Source: [Phialemoniopsis] sp. UDSM-2020 (lineage: Eukaryota > Ascomycota > Sordariomycetes > Thyridiales > Thyridiaceae). Taken from it: DNA of 64,000 nt. Positions 44,247-55,701 of this stretch are shown here, in pieces (the first letter of the stretch is position 1; each line of letters starts with the position of its first letter). Position numbers and translations under genes: made by a program. Below the pieces are notes generated by a model that ran no database searches, was not told where the DNA came from, and saw only the letters and a list, made by a program, of their open reading frames with translations. The stretch covers positions 2,046,001 through 2,110,000 of the forward strand of contig JAEILZ010000004.1 in assembly GCA_018873225.1 (NCBI GenBank), given 5' to 3'.

Positions 44247-47118
44247 TCAGAAGATTCCCCAGCCCCTCTGCTTCTCGGCGCCCTTCTGCCTCGCGGCACC
44301 CCTCTGCGATGCTCTCTCGCGGCCCTCGAGTTGCCTGAGGCTCTGCATCTTCTCAAGCACAAGCTCGAGGAGTTCCTTTCGGCGAATAACCTCTAGATGC
44401 CTCCTGATCTTGGGGTCCTCCTTGGCGAACCGCTCCATCTGCTCGTCAGACAGGTGGCGGCCGAGCCGCTGGTCGAGCTCGCGGGGGAAATTGTAGACGA
44501 ATTCTGACAGCAGCTCGACATTCAAAAACAGTACCGAGGTAGCAGCCAGCTTGGAGGCGACGGCGTCCAGGAAGACTTCCGGGCAGTAATACTTGTTAGC
44601 CATGGACTTGCACTGCTTGGACTTGACGGCCAGGAGGCGCATGTTGATTATGTCCGCGCGGTCGCGGAGGAAGACGGCTTCACGGCCTGAAAAGCGTCCT
44701 TGTTAGCATAGTCACGGCACTGGTAGACGAGTGTGTACTGACCTTTCTGAAGCAGGGCCGCACTGAAGCCTCCAGCACCGCTGCTACCTTCTCCTTCAAT
44801 GACAAGATCGCCTTTCCGCACGCGGTCGATAAAGGTGACGACTTCTTTCAGCTTACGCTTGCCTCCTACGGCATCCTCCAGATGCTTGGTTGCAGTTTGG
44901 CAGGCAGCCAACTCGTTCTTGAGCACGTTGCCCACGTTCTCCCTACCGGCGTTCCATTCGCGCTCCTCCAAGTCGATGTCAAACTTGAAAGGTTTGATGC
45001 AGTTCTCGACCTGATCGCTGGTACTGTAATATCTGTCGTTCAAAATACTTGAGGCTGCCTCAGTGATGGCCTGGCGAGCGAATGGGTGGCTTGCAAAGGT
45101 GGATTGCGCAATCAGCCGATCAATATGTGATTGGATCGTGTTTGCGACGACAGTCGTGGCCAGACGGCCAACTCCGAGCTTAGTGAGTTGGGACGTTGAC
45201 GCATCGAGCTGGCGGTGCCAGTAAAGGGAGTCGGGGTCTGCCTTTGGCAGGTCTGCCAGGCTGTCGGGCTCAGGGACAGCCGGAGTAAGGTCATTGATGG
45301 GCTTATTCCAATATCGCTGCGCCAACAGGTCAAGGACTCGTTGGTCCAGCTCATTCTTAAGCAGCTGGAGCATCTGCGGCCTGCCGAACTCTTCAGCAAA
45401 TTGCTTGAAGCCATGCTTGAAGGTGTCCAGGCTTTCGGCAAGATAAGACTCTGCCGACAAGGGGCGGTCATTGTACTGGACCTTGAATTCATAAGTCGCC
45501 TCCTCTAGCTCCTGCTGAATGGCGTCGCTTGTGCTCTGCAAACTGGCAGACATGGTCTGCTCAAGGACGTGCATGAGCTTCTTTCGCAAGGTGGTAGTCC
45601 CCACCGCGAGCCCCGCGTCAGGCCCAAATTCCATGGGGTGTGATGAGAAAAAGGCATTTTCGTTCTTGCTGATGGTGGCCATGAGGTTGCCCGTATCCTT
45701 CTTGAAAAGACTTGACGTAGTCGGCGCTTTTGACACGACACCGACATAACCGAGTCGTAGCGGGTACTGCTTGTCGTTGAGAATAGCAGCGCCTCTGGGC
45801 GCGTCAACGAGATCCATCTTAGTGACGACACCGATAGTCCGTTCTCCTCTCGGATCTACTCTCCTACTGGCGCGGAGGGCGGTAGAATTCGCGAGATCAA
45901 CGTCAGCCGCTGAAATGGCAAGAATGACATTTGGCGGTTGGATATACTTGTCGCACAGTTCCGTAATCTTCTGCTTCAGTTCAAGAGGCTGATTTTGACC
46001 GACAACCTGGATATATCCAGGCAGGTCAATAAGAGAAAGGTCGGGCACGTGAGGCGAGTAGATAGTCAGGTGAATGGGGTCGTCGGAGACACAGTCGGTC
46101 TCCGGTACAGCCAAATTAAGCTCGGTCAGGGTCCGCTGGATGGAGGTAAAGTCGGTGATCTTGCGCAATCCAAGGTCGGGGAACTCGCCGTATTCAGCTT
46201 TTGACTCTGGAGTGTTGACGAGCGTCAGCTCGATAGGTCTCCTGGTCACCATGTTCGAGCCCTTGGGTAGAAACTCATGCCCCACAATCGCTTCCAGTAC
46301 CGAACTCTTGCCAGACGACTGGGATCCGATGACGACAATGGACGGCAAGGTGAGCGTGCTGGATTGGCCGACCTTGGCAAGGATGTTCCTGATCTCTATC
46401 ATCTTTTTTGTGAGAATCATCATTTGGTCGTCCCTGGCGACCTCCTCTGGTGTTCTCTCGTCTTCCTCCGGCGATTGCTCATAACCATATGCGGCAGCAG
46501 TTGCGGCGCCGGCAGCCGCGGCGCCCATTCGGCTCTGTCGTGGCTCTTCGCCGCCCGGTCCGCCAGAACCTCCTCCGCCAGTTCCAATGTCTTCATGTAT
46601 CCGAAGGACCTTCTGCAGCCACTCTGGCACTTCAACCTGATCCTTCGTATTCTCCCAGCCTTGCCTTGTCTGATTGGCGATGTCCCTGGCGCCGCCCCAG
46701 ATGCTAACGGCGGCATCCGAGACGGTGTCCTTCGTGTTCTTGTACATATCGTAGGCCGAGTTGCTCACCTCTATAAAGCCGTCAGTACGCTATTTTTGGT
46801 GCTCAAGATGTGTGACTTACGAATTGCTTGATACTGGATCCATGCGACTCCGCCGATCATTAGACCTCCGAACATGGCGGGAATCCGGGCGAACTTGACG
46901 ACCAGCTTGGGCAGGAACCTTGCAAATGAGACGTTTCGAACAATGACGGCATTGTGGAAGGCGTTGCCGGAAAACCACAGGCGGCGGCGAGCACCCTGAA
47001 TGGTGGCATCACCACTTTGGAGACCTCCGGTAGGAAGCCGGTGGTAGCGTCGGACAGCCTGGACAGCGGCGCGACGCGTTAGGGGTAAAACCCCGGCGGC
47101 GATGAGCCGTCCACTCAT
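44247..47118 (-). CDS. mgm1: Mitochondrial dynamin-like GTPase Mgm1
   Basis: OPA1-type GTPase that fuses inner mitochondrial membranes and shapes cristae. Exons are 47118-46821, 46770-44743 and 44686-44247, in phase, giving 921 residues. An Arg-rich N-terminal targeting region (RLIAAGVLPLTRRAAVQAVRR) leads to an inner-membrane helix (about 80-98, IPAMFGGLMIGGVAWIQYQAI). A Gly- and Ala-rich stretch at about 160-195 may be the second, cleavage-prone hydrophobic segment. The GTPase domain starts at the P-loop GSQSSGKSS (248-256), followed by DLPG and TKMD motifs. The middle and effector domains follow; exon 3 completes the C-terminus with REAVFLRDRADIINMRLLAVK. The last intron is 56 bases with donor GTCAGT and branch point GCTAAC. 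It has no in-frame stop, so the frame stays open through it, and retention would shift the frame afterwards and cut the protein short. Confidence 0.95.
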
Positions 47119-48090
47119 GGTGGTAGAAGGATGCGAGAGAATCGCTCAGACGCGAAGATGGAGGTCATGCAGAGTGGTGATATGGATAGACTGATCGTCG
47201 GTCTGCAAACGCGGGATGATGGGCGCAAAGAGAATCGGGTGGGAGGTTGATAAGTTGAACAAGCCGCCTGCATGTGCAGCATGACGAGTGGCGTGAAACT
47301 GCCGACCGATTTTGGCGTGGTTTTGATGGGGCACCACCATGCGCACAGAGTGGTCGTTTGCAGAGCTCGTGACGCTTTAACGATAAGACTCGTTACAAGG
47401 ATATTTAAACTCGACCCTGCTGGTGGTGCAAAACCATGGAACCTTGCAGAGATGACAGCTACTCACTCAATCTACTTACTTTACAATCGTTTATCAAGTC
47501 ACTCCGTTCCCTCTCCTTCGAGGCATGCATGCTTCTTTTGAGCGGTGAACAACAACTATTGCAGCAACTAATGGGTGCATTCGGTTGGCCTCTCTTCCAA
47601 AGCAACACGGCCATTTACCTATTATTAGCCCCATGCAGGTCTCCCGTGCACCAAATCTTAGCACGCTGGCAACTGGGGCCGGTGCTGGGCTCCCCAACCA
47701 ATTAGTGCATCCCGCAATCAGATTTCCAGATTCCGTCACCAGAATTCCAGACCCAGCCCTGAAGCCTTGTGGACACCCCCTGAAAAAGGTCACCAGCTGT
47801 CTCCAGCCAGGGACCCCATACTCCGTAATTGGGTAATTCCATAGCAATTTGATGACTCTACTTCCTTGAACATCGCATCACATCACGCAACACCACGGCT
47901 TGCGACTCGACCTACTTACATACCTACACCACGGCCACAAAGATTGTTTGGCTGGTAGGCAAGGGCTGGAATTTAATATCCTTTCTGCGACCTATATATC
48001 CTCCTGCCCTTCACCCTCCTCCCTTCCACTCCACGTCCTCGTCGTCCTACCACTGCTCCCGACAAAGGTCACCTCCACACCCAAGTGACC
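47119..48090. promoter_or_regulatory. Divergent promoter region (Mgm1 / Dug3)
   Basis: Holds two promoters. One TACTCCGTA word lies at 47819-47827. A pyrimidine-rich leader (about 48000-48060) precedes the Dug3 start; no gene is seen. Confidence 0.5.
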
Positions 48091-49738
48091 ATGTGTCGGT
48101 TCATGGTACGTGTTCCACCAGTCCCTCCTGGCCGAGACAGCCCTCCCGCTGACATGAGTGATTGCAGGTGTACAAAGGTAGCGACGAGATCCTACTCTCC
48201 AAACTCATCCTCGATCCGACACACTCAATCCTCAAGCAGTCATTTGACTCTCGTTTGCGATTGGTACGTTCAACTGAGACCCTTTGGCCCGCCTCTTCCA
48301 CTCAGGCACCGGCCGTACAAAAAGCAAGCCTTTGACTTACTCGAATTCCTCTAGGACACGCGGCGCGGCCAGAACAATGCTGACGGATTCGGCATTGGCT
48401 TCTACACTGATCCGAAGCTCGGATCGGCACCCTGTCTCTTCACATCGACCATCCCGGCATGGAATTGCACAAACCTCCAGCGCATAGCTAGCAAGACGGC
48501 CTCGCGGCTGATATTCGCCCATGTCCGCGCTACCACCGAGGGGACACTGAGCGAGGACAACTGCCACCCGTTCTGCCATGGGTCTCTGATGTGGATGCAC
48601 AACGGCGGGCTCGGCGGATGGAAACAGATCAAGAGGCGTCTCGGGGGCAGGCTAGCTGACAAGTGGTATCTCGGCGTCAACGGCGGTACAGACAGCGAGT
48701 GGGCTTTTGCTCTCTTCCTCGATACCCTCGAGCGCATGGGTTACGACCCCAGCTCGCAGCCCGAGAAGGGCTTCGGCCCCACCGTCTTACGCAGGGCTGT
48801 GCTGCGGACGATCCAACTGATCAACGAGCTGATCGATCAAATCCCTGAGAGCGTTCTGCATGCCGAAAATGTCGACACCAGGAGCTTGCTTAACTTTGCC
48901 GTGACCGACGGCCACACGACCATCTGCACGAGGTATATCAACAGTGCCACTGACCAAGCCGCGAGCTTGTACTACTCGACGGGGACTCAATGGGAACAAA
49001 AGCCGGTATCCGTCACCGATTATCAGATGGAGCGCAGGGATAAGGGTGCCGACGTGGTTCTCGTAGCCAGTGAGCCGCTTACATTCGAACGAGGCAAGTC
49101 AACCCTGGTGTGCTCGAGGGGCGTCGTAGCTTGAACTAACATGCTAGGCAGAGAACTGGGTTACGGTCCCTACCAACTCTATTCTCACAATTCACGGTCA
49201 GACGGTCATGGTCCACCCCATCATGGACCAGTACTACTCCCCGAACCCCTGCCACATCCGCTCCGCCGCATTCGTGCAGACTAAGGGTCTCACGGCCAAC
49301 GAGAAGATTGCTTCTACGCCACTGCCCGGCGCTGCCAGTCCCATGCCTGTCCCAGACGCAACAGAAGCCGGCATGAAGATGTTTCATCCCAAGATACCAA
49401 TCCACATGATGCGATCACGCCCGGACCCGGAGGGTCCCAGTGGGCAACGCACCATTGTAGTGACCAGTTCGCAAGAGCCATCAGCCGACATTCGAACGCT
49501 CACGGCGCCGCCGCTGATCCGTCAAGCATCGGCGCCATCACAGGGAAACATCAAGAAAAAGCGGATGTCTCTGAGCGGCTTTGACCATGTCCAGGCCAGT
49601 ACCGCGACTGGCAGCAGTAATGCCTCTACAGCTCAACCGGAAGCACCTGCGACGATAGAGCCCGAGGAACCTCCGCGAAACTTTGGTGACCCAAACAAGA
49701 TCGCCCAATTCTTCCCCGAGCTCACCTTGTCTCCTTGA
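48091..49738 (+). CDS. dug3: Dug3-like class II glutamine amidotransferase
   Basis: With Dug2 it forms the cytosolic gamma-glutamyl-cleaving complex for glutathione degradation. Four exons: 48091-48105, 48168-48263, 48355-49093 and 49152-49738, giving 478 residues. Exon 1 is just five codons (MCRFM); its Cys2 becomes the N-terminal nucleophile after Met removal. Class II landmarks are RGQNNADGFGIGFYT, IFAHVRATTEGTLSEDNCHPF and LMWMHNGGLGGW. Later blocks include GGTDSEWAFALFLDTLE and VVLVASEPLTFERENW. The third intron appears to be of GC-AG type: donor GCAAGT at 49094, acceptor CAG at 49151; it joins LTFER to ENWVTVP in frame. The C-terminus (about 350-478) is Ser/Pro-rich and probably disordered. 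Confidence 0.9.
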
Positions 49739-49987
49739 CGGGTTTCCGACCTTCTACCTGAGAATTCGCGTTTGGAGATATAGCATGGCGTCTAAAGGGT
49801 CACAGTTTTCAAATTTACGAGAGACGAAATGTCACACTTTGCTCAGCGGTGGTCCAGTATTACCTTTACTATAGATAGAAATAGAGGCATACATCATTGC
49901 ATAGCACCTGCTATGAGTCTCTTTGCAAGTTATGCACTGCTAGCTTTCGAGCAGCTGCTAAGGGCGGTGCGTAGGGGATTGCCAAAT

Positions 49988-50992
49988 CTAACGGATGCAC
50001 ATTAGTGCTTGGCTTCCAAAGTGCTCTTGCAGACTTCCTTCCTTCGTAATCATCGAGCCTATCCAGACCCGGCCTGCCTCGACAGTGGCGGCTCCGAACT
50101 TGACGACGATGCAACCTCTTACATTGGCTGCTGACCACAAGATCTGGCCTTCGGTCTCATCTTTCTGCCTTTTAGCTCTCCACCTTTCCAACGGAGTCCT
50201 CTTGTCTTCCTCCTCTGCTCTTGCCTCGGCGCTTCGAAAGTCTCTTGCTCCCAGTCTGGGTAGCAATCCAAACTCTGAGAGGAAGAATTCTCCCAGAGAC
50301 TTTGTCAGCGGACCTCGCAAGATCAGCGTGCCAAAAACCGCGAGGCCATGCATCGTGTCCCGTAGGCTCCTGATCTGTATGTGGCGTTGGTCTCGATTGA
50401 GCAGCACTGTATCTCTGACCAGCAAGCGGTCAGGGGCCACCTCCTTGCTGCCAGCGCGAAGCTTGGGCGAAACCCAAACCTCATTCCTCCCAGTCCATTT
50501 CGACAGGCTCCAGTTCTCTCCTCGAGCGGTGCGACCTTGGGTGACCCAGTCCAGCATACAGAGCGAGGATCGTGGTGCCAATGTGAAGATCTGAGTTTGC
50601 TCGTAGTTACTTCCCTCAAACGGCTGTACTGGGTCTGGTAGTAGACATAGCCCAGCCTCATTCGCTATGTGGACATCAAGGCTTTGACGAGTTATTGTGT
50701 CTGGATCTGACGCCTTGAATATCTTGGTGTGCCCTTGGGTGACAAGGCTTAGTCGTGAATTGGCCCGCACATCGACAGATAGATTGATGGTGTCTCCTCC
50801 GACAAGACCGCCCCCATAAGACAGTAGAAAGACGAGAGCACTCTTTTCCTCGGCCGTTCCAGAGGGAGAAATGAGCTTGAGGGGATACTGGTAGGTGACG
50901 GTCTCGAGCCCGGACCCGCCTTCGGGCAAGAGTCTTGCGACAATGCTGCCACCTCCCGCCGACGATGCAGAGGGCGGGAAGGGCGACTCCAT
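49988..50992 (-). CDS. ureD: Urease accessory protein UreD
   Basis: Scaffold that helps UreF and UreG load nickel into apo-urease. Single exon, 334 residues, near the size of fungal and plant UreD. Family blocks are visible in order: ETVTYQYPLKLISPS, FLLSYGGGLVGGD, LVTQGHTKIFKAS, LCLLPDPVQPFEGSNYEQTQIF, LCMLDWVTQGRTARGENW and, later, DTMHGLAVFGTLILRGP. No signal peptide. The C-terminus (WSAANVRGCIVVKFGAATVE) is also typical. The gene is convergent with Dug3, with a 249-base gap, and divergent from RPC4. The urease structural gene is not in the window. Confidence 0.95.
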   Translation of the reverse strand: MESPFPPSASSAGGGSIVARLLPEGGSGLETVTYQYPLKLISPSGTAEEKSALVFLLSYGGGLVGGDTINLSVDVRANSRLSLVTQGHTKIFKASDPDTITRQSLDVHIANEAGLCLLPDPVQPFEGSNYEQTQIFTLAPRSSLCMLDWVTQGRTARGENWSLSKWTGRNEVWVSPKLRAGSKEVAPDRLLVRDTVLLNRDQRHIQIRSLRDTMHGLAVFGTLILRGPLTKSLGEFFLSEFGLLPRLGARDFRSAEARAEEEDKRTPLERWRAKRQKDETEGQILWSAANVRGCIVVKFGAATVEAGRVWIGSMITKEGSLQEHFGSQALMCIR

Positions 50993-51467
50993 GGGTCGGT
51001 CTTGTTGAGCGGGGAGAAAATGGTGTTCAGCTAAACGCCATGTCTTCGACTTTCAGCCCCGATGACATTAGAGGAAGAAGATGATGTGCCTCACAGCCTC
51101 CCCGGTCTGGTGTAAGTGAGTAGCTGTTATCAGCTGTTATCTCTTTGTGAATCGCCAGACCACTCAATGAGAATGCATTAGCCATTGTAATTAACCCATT
51201 AATTCCAGGTACCGATGACGAACTATGGGCAGGGGTCCAGCCCGAGTTCGCTAAAGTGCACTCTCTGCCCCGCTAAAATTTCTGGTCGCATACAATTCGA
51301 GTGCGCATTTTCACCTGCAAATTCGACAAACTAAAGTAAGCTTTCAGACGTTACTTCGTCGCCCACCCTTTGACTCATTCTGGCGCCCTTCTTTCCATCC
51401 AAACAGTCTATGATTGAAACGTAGACAAACATTGCCAGAATCACAAGACAGGGACACAGTTTCAATC
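50993..51467. promoter_or_regulatory. Short divergent promoter region (UreD / RPC4)
   Basis: 475 bases that hold both promoters and 5' UTRs. A direct repeat AGCTGTTATC occurs at about 51121-51141. No gene. Confidence 0.6.
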
Positions 51468-53344
51468 ATGCCTCCCAAGCGAGGCGGTAGAGCCGGCCGG
51501 GCTGGTCGCGCAGCTGCCCCGCGATCCGCCGCAGCAGCAGCAACCTCCTCGACCAGCGATGCCCAGTCCGCGACAACATCCCAGCCAGCCGCCGCCCCCT
51601 CAATCCCTGTCGAATCTTCATCACCACCGCCCGCATCAGCAACTACTGCGTCCAGCCGCGGTGCGAGCTCTACGGCTCGCGGCGCAAGCACAGCGACCCG
51701 CGGGCGGGGCGCCGCTCTCGGCATGAAGCTGAAGCCCAAGGTTGTCAAGAGAACAGAGGAGGAGCGTGCGGCTTTGGCGGCCAAGGAGGCCAAGAGGGTC
51801 AGCGAGCAGGTAGCAGAGGAAGCCAGGCAACGCGCGCGGGGCAATCGCTTCAGAGGCAGGGGTTTCAGAGGTGCCCGTGGCCGTGGACGAGGGGCTATGG
51901 GTAGGGGCGGTATGACACGGCCTATGGGTGTCCCCGACGGCCCTTTTTCGCTCCCTCCTGGCTCTCGTAAGTATTCCCCCCGATTGAGCTGCGCTTTGGC
52001 CACAGCTAACACGGGCCATTTTTATCAGTGTCACAAGGTGGTTCTCGAGGCAGCGGGTTTGGGGGTGGTGGTGGTGGTGGTGGTGGCAGCAGTGGTGGCG
52101 GTGGTTCTGGTTCAGGCGCAAGTCGCATCGGTGTCAAATCAGAGGGGGCCAAATTCGCTTCCAGCGACCACCACCAGGAGCGAGAAGGCCGACTCAATAC
52201 CGACACGTTCGGCGGCTTCGACAACGAATTCGCAGACGACGTCAAGCAGGAGAGCAAACACGGTGCTCTCGCGATGAGGCAAAAGAAACAAATCTTGCCC
52301 ATGGGCATAATCAGGCAAGAGCACAAGGATCCCGAGGTCATCGTTGCGACAACGGCAGAACTGGAAGCTCAGGAGCGAACTCTTGCGGAAGATTCAGACT
52401 CGGACCTCTTTGTTCAGGACGACCCGGCCGAAGAGACTGCTGCAGAAGACGGCGAAGAGATGAAAGAGGACAACGAAGTCTGGGCAGGAGCCCCTCAGAA
52501 TCGCAGGATCAAGATCGAAGGCGAGGACGGCGAGCAGGAAGAAGTCACGGATATCTCGACACTAGCAGAAAAGCGCGAAGCTCGGGCCAAAAAAAGCAAC
52601 CCAGAGCTCAAGGCAAAGCCGACCAAGGGCAAAGCCACCCAGACAATCAAGAAGAAGAAACCGGCGAAGAAGGAGCAGGAAGACCTAATCGCAGACGAGC
52701 GCCTTCAGGTTATGCTCAGTGAGCTCGGCACGCAAAGCGTCGAGAAGCCAGGAGGCGAAGTTGAGGATGGTCAGGACGGCGGTGAGGGCCAGACTCCGGC
52801 CGAGGCACCGCAATCAGACAACAAGGAGGGTCTGATATATCTCTTCCAATTCCCGCCCATCGTCCCGCCGCTACACACGGTCAAGCTGGACGACAAGAAC
52901 CCGGTCAAAGAAGAGCCTACCGACGATGTTGTAATGCTTGATGACGTCGCAGAGAAAGATTCCTCGACTGTCGACCTCACGACTGGAGGCGACAAGGTCA
53001 AGAAAGAAGACGGCGCCGCCACTAGCAGCACCAATGACAGCCACGACATCGGCCAGGGCGGCTTCTTGGGCACACTCAACATCCGCAAGTCGGGCAAGGC
53101 CGAACTCAGCTGGGGCGGGCAGATCTTCGAAATGAGCCAGGGCATAGACACGCAGTTCTTGACGACGGTGGTTCTACTCGAGGAGGCGGACCGCAAGCCT
53201 AACGCGGAGAGCCTGGGCGGCAACCAGATGGCCGGCGAGGCGTACGGGCTGGGCAAGATCAGGGGCAAGTTTAACCTCGCGCCGGTCTTGGGCGATGAGG
53301 ATGAGTGGATCGTCGACCCACAGGATTTGGAGATGGAGACCTAA
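51468..53344 (+). CDS. rpc53: RNA polymerase III subunit RPC4 (Rpc53)
   Basis: Pol III-specific subunit that, with RPC5/Rpc37, forms a TFIIF-like heterodimer for initiation and termination. Exons are 51468-51966 and 52029-53344, in phase, giving 604 residues. N-terminal half: Arg/Gly- and Ala-rich (MPPKRGGRAGRAGRA, RFRGRGFRGARGRGRG), then a Gly-rich stretch encoded by a GGT microsatellite just after the intron. The conserved C-terminal RPC4 domain begins at about 480: IYLFQFPPIVPPL, then GGFLGTLNIRKSGKAELSWGG, and finally GKFNLAPVLGDEDEWIV. Acidic and Lys-rich linkers lie between. The start at 51468 follows an AT-rich leader with ATC directly before the ATG and gives the basic N-terminus typical of the family. 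It pairs functionally with the TFIIIC gene 34 kb away, not by adjacency. Confidence 0.93.
52064..52084. repeat. (GGT)7 trinucleotide repeat in RPC4 exon 2
   Basis: Seven GGT units encode part of the Gly run that follows the intron acceptor. The wider Gly/Ser stretch runs to about 52115 and is interrupted by AGC and TCT. Confidence 0.9.
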
Positions 53345-53970
53345 TCAAAAGGTTGGCAAGGGGTGCAGGGCGTACCCGCGAGTTCCTTCGATCGAGTTAC
53401 GAGAGAGGGAAACGCTTTGAGCCGAACATGATCATTGTATGACTAGACACAACCATGGTGTACCGGAAACTGATTAGGCTAGCTAAGCTATGCCCTTTCC
53501 ACAGAAAGGCATCAACAATTCAACGATAATACCCTACATTCCCATGTTGCCTCTCCTCGTGAACTCCGAAGAAACTCCTACATTCGAACCAGTGCGTTGC
53601 CAGACAGGATCCATTGCTCTAGTCCTTTCTCAAATAGTGTTCACGAGATGATGTGTACGAATCTAAGGTTTCTATTTCTACCTGCGTAGTAGCGTATAAG
53701 TCTTGCCTATAGCAGTGATGATAGTAGTACATTCGTCTAATAGCACATCGCGTTTCCCATTTCCATTACATAACAGTGGCCGTTGTATGCTGGGCCCCAA
53801 AAGGCCGTGGTATCATCCGAATCCCGAAACGCGACCCCCCTCTGCCAGATAAACTTCTGACACAAGAAACAAAATCATCAAGGCTTCCCGAGTTTACTTG
53901 GGTCGTTGTAAGCTCAGTACGCCCGACCAGAACGCCAGAAACACGCTGTGTATACGTTTATCTTTTCACC
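53345..53970. other. Convergent intergenic region (RPC4 / Pth11-like)
   Basis: Holds two 3' regions; no gene is seen. Confidence 0.5.
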
Positions 53971-55701
53971 TCAATGCCCGCCCTCGTCGGCAAACGGATC
54001 GCGCTCCTTGAGCTTCTCACCGTGCCCGGTCCGGCCGTCGATCTGACTCCGGTCGTCGTCATGACCCTCAAGGTCCTCGGTATGTATGCTCGAGCGCCGA
54101 CCCGCCGCTCTCGGCCCCTCGATGACGAAAACCTCGCTCTTTCCCGTCTTCGGCCCGCCCGTCGACGCCGACGCCTCGCTGCCCGAGTCCTCGGCGATCG
54201 TGCTGCCCCGCCGGGCGTCGTTGGGCGAGGGCGGTCTCGCGACGTCTTCTGACGACGAACCAACCTCGCGCTCGCGTATCGCAGCGGCCGCCGAGAAGCG
54301 CACCGACTGGCGCTGCTGCGACTCGCGCTTGTTGCTGATCACGGTCGACGTCGGCGACGGCGGCAGCGACCGCTCGAGGTAGAACTTGCGCAGGGCCTCC
54401 CGGTCCGTCGGCTTGGGAGCCGGCTTGTCGCCCGTCTCGAGGTCGATGAGCGTCAGGTCGCCCGGGCCGAAGCCGGGCATAGCCCCCGCGGGCCGCGAAG
54501 CGCTTTGCCTGTTGTTGTTCGTGCCGTTGCCGTATCGGCCGGCGCTCGGACGGCCTCCGCCGGAGCGCCCGTAGGTGGGGCCGCTCTTGCCTTCGTGCGA
54601 GGTGAAGCCCGGGAGGCGCAATTTGCGTAGCAGGGGTCGGATGGTGACCAGGCTGGCGGCCACAATGGCAACGCCCGGCTCGATGAGGGTCCATACCATG
54701 GCGTCAGTGCCTTGGACTATTAGATGGGCAAAGGTTAGCGTCCATGGTCTGAAGCGTCTCCCTCTCTCTGTGTGTCTCTCGCGGAGATGACTTACAGAGA
54801 ATATCCTCAGTATCGTTCAGGTCAGACAAGAACTTGAGCCTGATTAGCGTAGCTATTGAAGCACTACACCACCATAATCAGTAAGCTTCTCAATCTCAGG
54901 GTATTCATAACCACTCGACATACAATATACCCAGCCCAAGAACGATGATGACGGTGATCTTGGCCTGTTTGGTCATCTGCACGCCCCAGATCATCGCAAT
55001 GGGCAAGAGAGCGTAGAGCCAGTCCGACAGGATCGTCATGACACTGAGGGCGTACGCAGCGCTGACGATCTGGTCCGGCGTCACACACTTCTGGTTGGGT
55101 ATGGTGAAGTCCCATTGCGCTTCCACAGGCTTGCACTGGAAGACATCCCAGAAGAAGGCCACGATGGACCAGACAGCGATGATACCCATGCTGATCCAGA
55201 GAATCCACTTATACCGCTTCGACGGCGCCAATCGCAAGAGGAACAGGGCGATGCTCAACTTGATGAACATCATGTTGGTGATATAAGTCGCGGTTGCAAG
55301 CGCTTGCCACTGTTCGTTTACATGCTACATTAGTACGTAACGTTCAAAAGGAGATGTGGACGTCGTACATACTTTTAGCGCCTTGATCTCACTCCTTTCG
55401 TCCAAAGCCTTGTTATGCCTGCCAATGCCTCGCATAACACCTTGGATGATGAAGGCACAGGAAAGAGTGAAGTTGATCTGCGAAACTCTTGTGTTGGTGA
55501 GTTGATTCTTGGTAAGATAGACGTGAATAGATCTCGTACCTGAGCCACCCACATGAACCAATCGTCTGACTGGAATCCATTGGTGAGCCTAGTCCGCACA
55601 TATGTTCTGAGAGCCACAGAGAGCCAAGTGAGCACAAGAAAAGTCGCGGCAACGCCGATCAGAGAGCCGCCGTTGTACTGGCTCAGATCGACGGTGGCCA
55701 T
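53971..55701 (-). CDS. Pth11-like rhodopsin-fold integral membrane protein
   Basis: Seven-helix membrane protein of the fungal rhodopsin-domain group (Pth11-like or SAT4-like), often thought to sense external cues. Five exons: 55701-55540, 55477-55373, 55324-54924, 54863-54796 and 54716-53971, all in phase, giving 493 residues. Membrane segments include SLIGVAATFLVLTWLSVALR, INFTLSCAFIIQGVM (exon 2), WISMGIIAVWSIVAFFWDVF and VIIVLGLGIFASIATLIRL (across intron 3). The family block FQCKPVEAQWDF...CVTPDQIVSAAYALSVMTILSDWLYALLPI is clear. No N-terminal CFEM domain is present. A long cytosolic tail (about 285-493) is Ser-, Arg- and Pro-rich and third-position GC-rich, with many potential phosphosites. 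Function here is unknown. Confidence 0.87.

Noticed and set aside
53575..53605. GGTTCGAATG on the minus strand, resembling a tRNA B box
   Set aside because: No pairing T-stem, A box or acceptor stem nearby.
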